DNA from: Flammeovirgaceae bacterium UBA2371
GTDB taxonomy: Bacteria; Bacteroidota; Bacteroidia; Cytophagales; Cyclobacteriaceae
Reading direction: 5' to 3'
NCBI GenBank assembly: GCA_002345965.1
Contig: DDTF01000036.1
Coordinates: forward strand, 15,262 to 24,321
DNA length: 9,060 nucleotides
The position numbers and the translations under genes were made by a program. The stretch's first letter is position 1. Every line of letters starts with the position of its first letter. Below are positions 5,316-9,060 of the stretch, piece after piece. Below the pieces are notes generated by a model. That model worked only from the letters and a program-made list of their open reading frames with translations, was not told the DNA's origin and did no database searches.

Positions 5316-7034
5316 ATGAGTTTAGAAGAACAAGCGAGGAAAACCGCCATGATCTGGGAGCAATCTGTCGATGCCGCCACGCAGGCTGAAGTCAGGAAAA
5401 TGCTTTCCTCCAGCGACACGAAACTGCTTATTGACAGTTTCTATAAGCAGCTGGAATTCGGGACAGGAGGCCTTAGGGGTATCATGGGCGTGGGTTCCAA
5501 TTGCATCAATCAATACACCATCGGAGCTGCCACCCAGGGACTGGCCAATTATCTCCAAAAGTCTTTTCCGACACAACCTATTCAGGTTGCTGTGGCCTAT
5601 GACAGCAGGAACAACAGCAAAAAATTGGCGAAGATTACTGCCAAAGTATTTGCCGCCAATGGCATCCGTGTTTTTCTCTTTCCGGAACTGCGGCCTACAC
5701 CCCTGCTTTCCTTCGCCATCCGATACCTGAAGTGCCAGTCGGGCGTGGTGATCACTGCCTCTCACAATCCCAAAGAATACAATGGCTACAAAGCCTACTG
5801 GAGTGATGGTGCACAACTGGTGCCGCCCCACGACAAAGCGGTCATTGAAGAGGTGAATGCCATCACCAGTTTTGATCAGATCCGATTTGAGGGCAATGAA
5901 AATAACATCAGCATGGTTGGCCCCGAAGTGGAGGAAGCTTATTATGCTGAAGTAAAAAAAATAATTCCTGCCCAGGAAATAATACGGAAACACAGCCAGA
6001 TTCCCCTTGTGTTTTCAGGCATCCATGGCACCGGCAACACCATGGTACCCACCTGTCTGGAGCAATTGGGCTTTGAGCATTGTATGGTAGTAAAAGAACA
6101 GGAAAAACCTGATGGCAACTTCCCTACTGTGACTTCGCCTAATCCAGAGGAGCAATCTGCCATGCAAATGGCATTGAATTTGGGCAAAGAAAAAAATGCT
6201 GAACTGGTCATGGCCACCGATCCGGATGCCGACCGGGTTGGCATAGGCATCAAAGATGAAAAGGGTCAGTTTTTTCTACTCAATGGCAACCAGGCCTTTG
6301 CGTTGATGATCTGGTTTATCCTCAAACATCAGCACGATACCAAGGGCAAGTACATTGCCAAAACCATTGTGACCACGGAGTTGGTCGATGCCATGGCTGC
6401 CCGTTTTAATATCCATTGCTACAACACCCTCACCGGCTTCAAATACATAGCCGACCTTATCCGCGCCCATGAAGGCCAGCAAACCTTTGTGGCTGCCGGA
6501 GAAGAGAGCTACGGTTATATGGTGGGCGATTTTGTCAGGGACAAGGATGCGGTATCCGCCTGTGCTTTCTTTGCTGCCATGGCTGCAGTGGCCCAACACG
6601 AAGGCAGCACGCTTTATCATTGGCTGCTCGACATTTATTGTGAGTATGGTTTTTATAAGGAAGGCCTGGTGAACCTGGTGCGAAAGGGAGCGGACGGTGC
6701 CCAGGAGATTAAAAACATGATGGAAGGATTCAGGAAAAATCCCCCCACTGCCTTCTGTGATGAACGTGTGGTGAGGATACTGGATTACAAAAGCCGTATT
6801 GAAAAAAATGTGATTACGGGTGAGACTACAAAAATTGAATTACCCAGCTCAGATGTACTTCAGTTTTATACGGAACAAAACACCAAAGTTTCTGTGCGCC
6901 CCTCCGGCACAGAGCCCAAGATTAAATTCTATGTAAGCGTAGTGGCGGAATTAAAAAACAAAGCTGACTTTGACCAAGTGAACGCACAACTGGAAGCTAA
7001 GATTCAATCCATTGAAAAACAACTGACCTCATGA
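5316..7034 (+). CDS. Phosphoglucomutase/phosphomannomutase family phospho-sugar mutase (PGM2-like)
   Basis: A 572-residue alpha-D-phosphohexomutase that moves phosphate between C1 and C6 of hexose phosphates through a phosphoserine and a bisphosphate intermediate. It links glycolysis with glycogen and nucleotide-sugar synthesis. Its four-domain signatures are all present: the early FGTGGLRGIMGVG at 48-60, the catalytic-serine motif TASHNPKEYNGYK at 147-159 with Ser149, the Mg2+ loop DPDADRVG at 302-309, the sugar-binding GEESYGY at 395-401 and the phosphate-binding RPSGTEPKIKFY at 528-539. The length of about 570 and the FGTGGLRG opening suit the PGM2/phosphopentomutase-like branch found in Bacteroidota, so phosphopentomutase or glucose-1,6-bisphosphate activity is possible. 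I chose the ATG at 5316 because the longer TTG start at 5295 falls inside a -7 box. Its stop overlaps the next gene as ATGA. Confidence 0.92.
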   Translation: MSLEEQARKTAMIWEQSVDAATQAEVRKMLSSSDTKLLIDSFYKQLEFGTGGLRGIMGVGSNCINQYTIGAATQGLANYLQKSFPTQPIQVAVAYDSRNNSKKLAKITAKVFAANGIRVFLFPELRPTPLLSFAIRYLKCQSGVVITASHNPKEYNGYKAYWSDGAQLVPPHDKAVIEEVNAITSFDQIRFEGNENNISMVGPEVEEAYYAEVKKIIPAQEIIRKHSQIPLVFSGIHGTGNTMVPTCLEQLGFEHCMVVKEQEKPDGNFPTVTSPNPEEQSAMQMALNLGKEKNAELVMATDPDADRVGIGIKDEKGQFFLLNGNQAFALMIWFILKHQHDTKGKYIAKTIVTTELVDAMAARFNIHCYNTLTGFKYIADLIRAHEGQQTFVAAGEESYGYMVGDFVRDKDAVSACAFFAAMAAVAQHEGSTLYHWLLDIYCEYGFYKEGLVNLVRKGADGAQEIKNMMEGFRKNPPTAFCDERVVRILDYKSRIEKNVITGETTKIELPSSDVLQFYTEQNTKVSVRPSGTEPKIKFYVSVVAELKNKADFDQVNAQLEAKIQSIEKQLTS

Positions 7035-7492
7035 ACACCACCCTCGACCACCTTCATGCCTTGTTTCTCCGCGACCTGGATTTGCTCGCGCAGGAAATTG
7101 CTGCCTACCCTTCTGAATCCGACTTATGGATTGTGGGTGGCGACATCAAAAATTCCGGTGGCAACCTTTGCCTCCATTTGACCGGCAATCTGCAACACTT
7201 TATCGGCACCCTCCTGGGGAAGACTGATTATGTCAGAAACAGGGAGGCAGAATTTGCTGACAAGGACATTCCCAAGACCGTTTTGCTGCAACAAATTGAA
7301 ACCACCAAAAAAACAATCTCCGCTACATTTAAAAAACTCAATGCTTCCGATCTGGCAGCCACTTATCCTGTAGAGGTATTTGGTAAGCCCATGACCACCG
7401 AATATTTTTTGATCCACCTGCTCGCCCACCTTACCTATCACCGCGGACAGATCAATTACCACAGGAGGCTGTTGGGAGGTAAACAGCAGTAA
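7031..7492 (+). CDS. DinB superfamily protein (DUF1572-like)
   Basis: A 153-residue protein with the four-helix-bundle pattern of the DinB/YfiT superfamily, closest in feel to DUF1572. Visible signatures are NSGGNLCLHLTGNLQHFIG at 41-59, a VRNREAEF segment at 68-75, and HLLAHLTYHRGQINYHRR at 129-146. DinB-fold proteins usually bind a divalent metal through one His in helix 2 and an HxxxH pair in a late helix. Here these would be His49 plus His133 and His137. Some family members are thiol-dependent transferases (with bacillithiol or mycothiol), but most are uncharacterised, so I assign no reaction. Its ATG overlaps the phosphomutase stop as ATGA, which indicates one transcript and translational coupling. 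That arrangement does not by itself show a shared role. Confidence 0.82.
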   Translation: MNTTLDHLHALFLRDLDLLAQEIAAYPSESDLWIVGGDIKNSGGNLCLHLTGNLQHFIGTLLGKTDYVRNREAEFADKDIPKTVLLQQIETTKKTISATFKKLNASDLAATYPVEVFGKPMTTEYFLIHLLAHLTYHRGQINYHRRLLGGKQQ

Positions 7493-7509
7493 GAAGCGGA
7501 CGCCTGAGG

Positions 7510-7540
7510 TTTCCTGGTTGGAGAATAAGCCTTATTTTTG
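7510..7540 (+). promoter_or_regulatory. Candidate Bacteroidota-type promoter of mtaB
   Basis: TTTC at 7510-7513, a 19-base spacer, then TATTTTTG at 7533-7540. This matches the Bacteroidota consensus TTTG-N19-TAnnTTTG at the -7 box exactly and at the -33 box with one mismatch, with the expected spacing. It is the best promoter match I found in the window. The -7 box ends 8 bases before the mtaB ATG at 7549, so the mRNA would be leaderless or carry a leader of one to a few bases. It begins 18 bases after the stop of the DinB-like gene, so mtaB can be expressed independently. Confidence 0.6.
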
Positions 7541-7548
7541 CAGTCCCG

Positions 7549-8865
7549 ATGAAAAAAGTTGCCTTTTATACCCTGGGCTGCAAGCTCAACTACTCCGAGA
7601 CCTCTACCATTGCCAGGGGTTTTGAAGAAAAGGGCTATCAAAAGGTCGACTTTACCGATACTCCGGACATCTTCATTATCAACACCTGCAGCGTTACGGA
7701 AAACGCGGACAAGAAGTGCCACAAGCTGGTGCGCGAAGCGCGCAGCATTTCCCCCAACGGATATGTGGCCATCATCGGCTGCTACGCCCAGTTGAAACCC
7801 AAGGAGATTTCCGAGATTCCCGGTGTGGATGCGGTATTGGGAGCGGCAGAAAAGTTTCGCCTCATCGAACTGCTGGATGGCTTTGTGCGCCCTCCCCAAC
7901 CCAAGGTGTATGAATCCGAAATCAAGACCCTAAAACGCTTCAACACCGCTTATTCCGTTCAGGACAGGACACGCACCTTTCTCAAGGTACAGGACGGATG
8001 TGATTATTCCTGCTCCTTTTGCACCATTCCACTGGCCAGGGGCAGCAGCAGGAGCGACAGCATCGACAACATTATTCAAGCAGCGGAAGCAATAGCCGCC
8101 AACGATGTCAAAGAGATCGTACTCACAGGCGTGAATACCGGAGACTTTGGTCTGCAAGATGGAAAGCGCGTCAACCATTTTATCGACCTGATCCAAGCCC
8201 TGGACCATGTATCGGGCATCGATCGCTTTCGCATCTCCAGCATCGAACCCAACCTGCTCACCGATGAGATCATCGCCTTTGTGGCGCAGTCCAACAAATT
8301 TGTGCCCCACTTCCACATTCCCCTGCAATCGGGATCGAACAAGATATTGGGGTTGATGAGAAGGCGCTACCAAAGAGAACTTTATCAAGAGCGTGTACGG
8401 CAAATCAAAACCCTCATGCCCCACTGCTGTATTGGCGTTGACGTGATCGTAGGGTTTCCCGGAGAAACGCATGCCGATTTTCTGGAGACCTACCAATTTC
8501 TCAACGCGCTGGACATCTCCTACCTGCACGTGTTCACCTATTCTGAAAGGGACAACACGCTGGCCGCCACCATGGGCGATGTGGTGCCTTCAAAGCAGCG
8601 CAGCGAGCGCTCCAAAATGCTGCACATCCTTTCCGACAAAAAGAGAAGGGCCTTTTACGAAGCGCATATCGGAAAAAACTTTACCGTACTTTTTGAAAAC
8701 GACATCGAAGACGGCATGATGCAGGGCTTTACGGAAAACTACATCCGCGTTACTGCCAAGTACGATCCACTGCTCGTGAACACCACCAAAAAAGTACAAC
8801 TCACTGCCATCAATGAGAAAGGATTGGTGGAGGTGGAGGAGGTGGAGGAATTTGTGAAGGGTTAA
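7549..8865 (+). CDS. mtaB: tRNA (N6-threonylcarbamoyladenosine(37)-C2)-methylthiotransferase MtaB
   Basis: A 438-residue radical-SAM methylthiotransferase that turns t6A into ms2t6A at position 37 of tRNAs such as tRNA-Lys, stabilising codon reading. The N-terminal methylthiotransferase domain (about 1-125) carries the three Cys of the auxiliary 4Fe-4S cluster: Cys11 in TLGCKLNYSE, Cys47 in INTCSVTENAD and Cys78 in IIGCYAQ. The radical-SAM core starts at about 140 with the CX3CX2C motif VQDGCDYSCSFCTIPLARG (Cys151, Cys155, Cys158). HIPLQSGSN (256-264) and VDVIVGFPGET (297-307) follow. A short TRAM-like C-terminal domain spans about 372-435. The CKLNYSE and TCSVTE forms, with CTIPLARG, favour the MtaB subgroup over MiaB and RimO. 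The C-terminus ends in a Val/Glu repeat. G and C at third codon positions look more frequent here than in the genes to the left. Confidence 0.93.
   Translation: MKKVAFYTLGCKLNYSETSTIARGFEEKGYQKVDFTDTPDIFIINTCSVTENADKKCHKLVREARSISPNGYVAIIGCYAQLKPKEISEIPGVDAVLGAAEKFRLIELLDGFVRPPQPKVYESEIKTLKRFNTAYSVQDRTRTFLKVQDGCDYSCSFCTIPLARGSSRSDSIDNIIQAAEAIAANDVKEIVLTGVNTGDFGLQDGKRVNHFIDLIQALDHVSGIDRFRISSIEPNLLTDEIIAFVAQSNKFVPHFHIPLQSGSNKILGLMRRRYQRELYQERVRQIKTLMPHCCIGVDVIVGFPGETHADFLETYQFLNALDISYLHVFTYSERDNTLAATMGDVVPSKQRSERSKMLHILSDKKRRAFYEAHIGKNFTVLFENDIEDGMMQGFTENYIRVTAKYDPLLVNTTKKVQLTAINEKGLVEVEEVEEFVKG
8827..8850 (+). repeat. GTGGAG/GAG microrepeat at the 3' end of mtaB
   Basis: Eight codons made only of GTG, GAG and a final GAA encode VEVEEVEE just before the end of MtaB. 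The purine-rich repeat is in frame and lies after the TRAM-like domain, so length changes would probably be tolerated. It ends 15 bases before the stop codon. Confidence 0.75.
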
Positions 8866-9060
8866 TTGTTTCAGGTTTCTTTTAAGTTGCCAGTTGCCAG
8901 TTACCAGTTGCCAGGGAGTTGTGAGTTTTGAGTGATCAATTTCAGATTTCAGATTTCAGATTTCAGGTTTCAGGTTGCCGGTTGCCAGTTACCAGAGAGT
9001 TGTGAGTTTTGAATTATGAGTTTTGAGTCCTCAATTTCAGGTTTCAGGTTTTAAGTTGCC
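8866..9060. repeat. Gene-free heptanucleotide repeat array (T/G-rich on the + strand)
   Basis: After the mtaB stop, the rest of the window is non-coding and almost entirely made of 7-base units in register. TTTCAGG (8869-8875) and a TTTC tetramer come first. Five units follow at 8880-8914: TTTTAAG, then TTGCCAG twice, TTACCAG and TTGCCAG. GGAG (8915-8918) is next, then eleven units at 8919-8995: TTGTGAG, TTTTGAG, TGATCAA, TTTCAGA three times, TTTCAGG twice, TTGCCGG, TTGCCAG, TTACCAG. AGAG (8996-8999) is followed by eight units at 9000-9055: TTGTGAG, TTTTGAA, TTATGAG, TTTTGAG, TCCTCAA, TTTCAGG twice, TTTTAAG. A partial TTGCC runs off the window. There is no ORF, no dyad and no terminator hairpin. 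The array is strongly strand-asymmetric and probably continues past the end. Confidence 0.9.

Noticed and set aside
5322..5993. 223-codon open frame on the - strand inside the phosphohexomutase gene
   Set aside because: It is antisense to strongly conserved coding sequence, including the TASHNP region, and its translation has no recognisable domain. It is a by-product of codon use on the + strand.
7930..8529. 199-codon open frame on the - strand inside mtaB, and a 147-codon one at 7456-7899
   Set aside because: Both lie opposite the conserved MtaB motifs. The second also crosses the mtaB promoter. Neither translation resembles a known protein.
8869..9060. CRISPR array
   Set aside because: The repeats are 7 bases long and mostly contiguous. 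There are no unique spacers of 25-40 bases, no 24-40 base direct repeats and no cas genes.
8869..9060. Coding sequence for a repetitive protein
   Set aside because: A 7-base period shifts frame at every unit. TGA occurs in TTGTGAG and TTTTGAG units on the + strand and in CTGAAA-type units on the - strand, so all six frames close quickly.

Overview
The window reads as chromosomal housekeeping DNA from a member of the Bacteroidota, probably of the Cytophagia/Cytophagales type. The supporting signs are start codons without Shine-Dalgarno sequences, candidate promoters of the Bacteroidota form (TTTG or TTG at -33, TAnnTTTG at -7), a DUF4382 lipoprotein, a PGM2-like phosphohexomutase and an MtaB-type methylthiotransferase. 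The phylum call is fairly firm; the order is a guess. I see no tRNA, rRNA, transposase, prophage or CRISPR array.

Layout. Bases 1-81 are the last 26 codons of an acyl-CoA dehydrogenase resembling glutaryl-CoA dehydrogenase. On the + strand follow a non-hydrolysing UDP-GlcNAc 2-epimerase family protein (107-1180) and a DUF4382 lipoprotein (1241-2032), closed by a clear intrinsic terminator (2056-2083). Tryptophanyl-tRNA synthetase (2171-3142) meets an unnamed acidic protein on the - strand (3143-3550) stop codon to stop codon with no base between them. A divergent intergenic region leads to 4-hydroxyphenylpyruvate dioxygenase (3642-4736), which converges on an unnamed exported protein on the - strand (4764-5204). 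Another divergent region with a good -7 box leads to a two-gene unit: a phosphoglucomutase/phosphomannomutase (5316-7034) and a DinB/DUF1572 protein (7031-7492) joined by an ATGA overlap. mtaB (7549-8865) follows, with the best promoter match in the window ending 8 bases before its ATG.

The genes do not form one pathway. They cover acyl-CoA oxidation, nucleotide-sugar epimerisation for surface glycans, tryptophan charging of tRNA, tyrosine breakdown, sugar-phosphate interconversion and tRNA modification at A37. I find no evidence of a new multi-gene system.

The most unusual structure is the gene-free right end (8866-9060). Nearly all of it is a T/G-rich array held in a strict 7-base register. 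Three kinds of heptad (TTRCCAG, TTKTGAG and TTTCAGR) follow one another in the same order through two cycles and into a third, with a GRAG tetramer and a TNNTCAA heptad as punctuation. Smaller observations are near-leaderless promoter placement at trpS and mtaB, the zero-gap convergent gene pair, and in-frame microrepeats in two genes.
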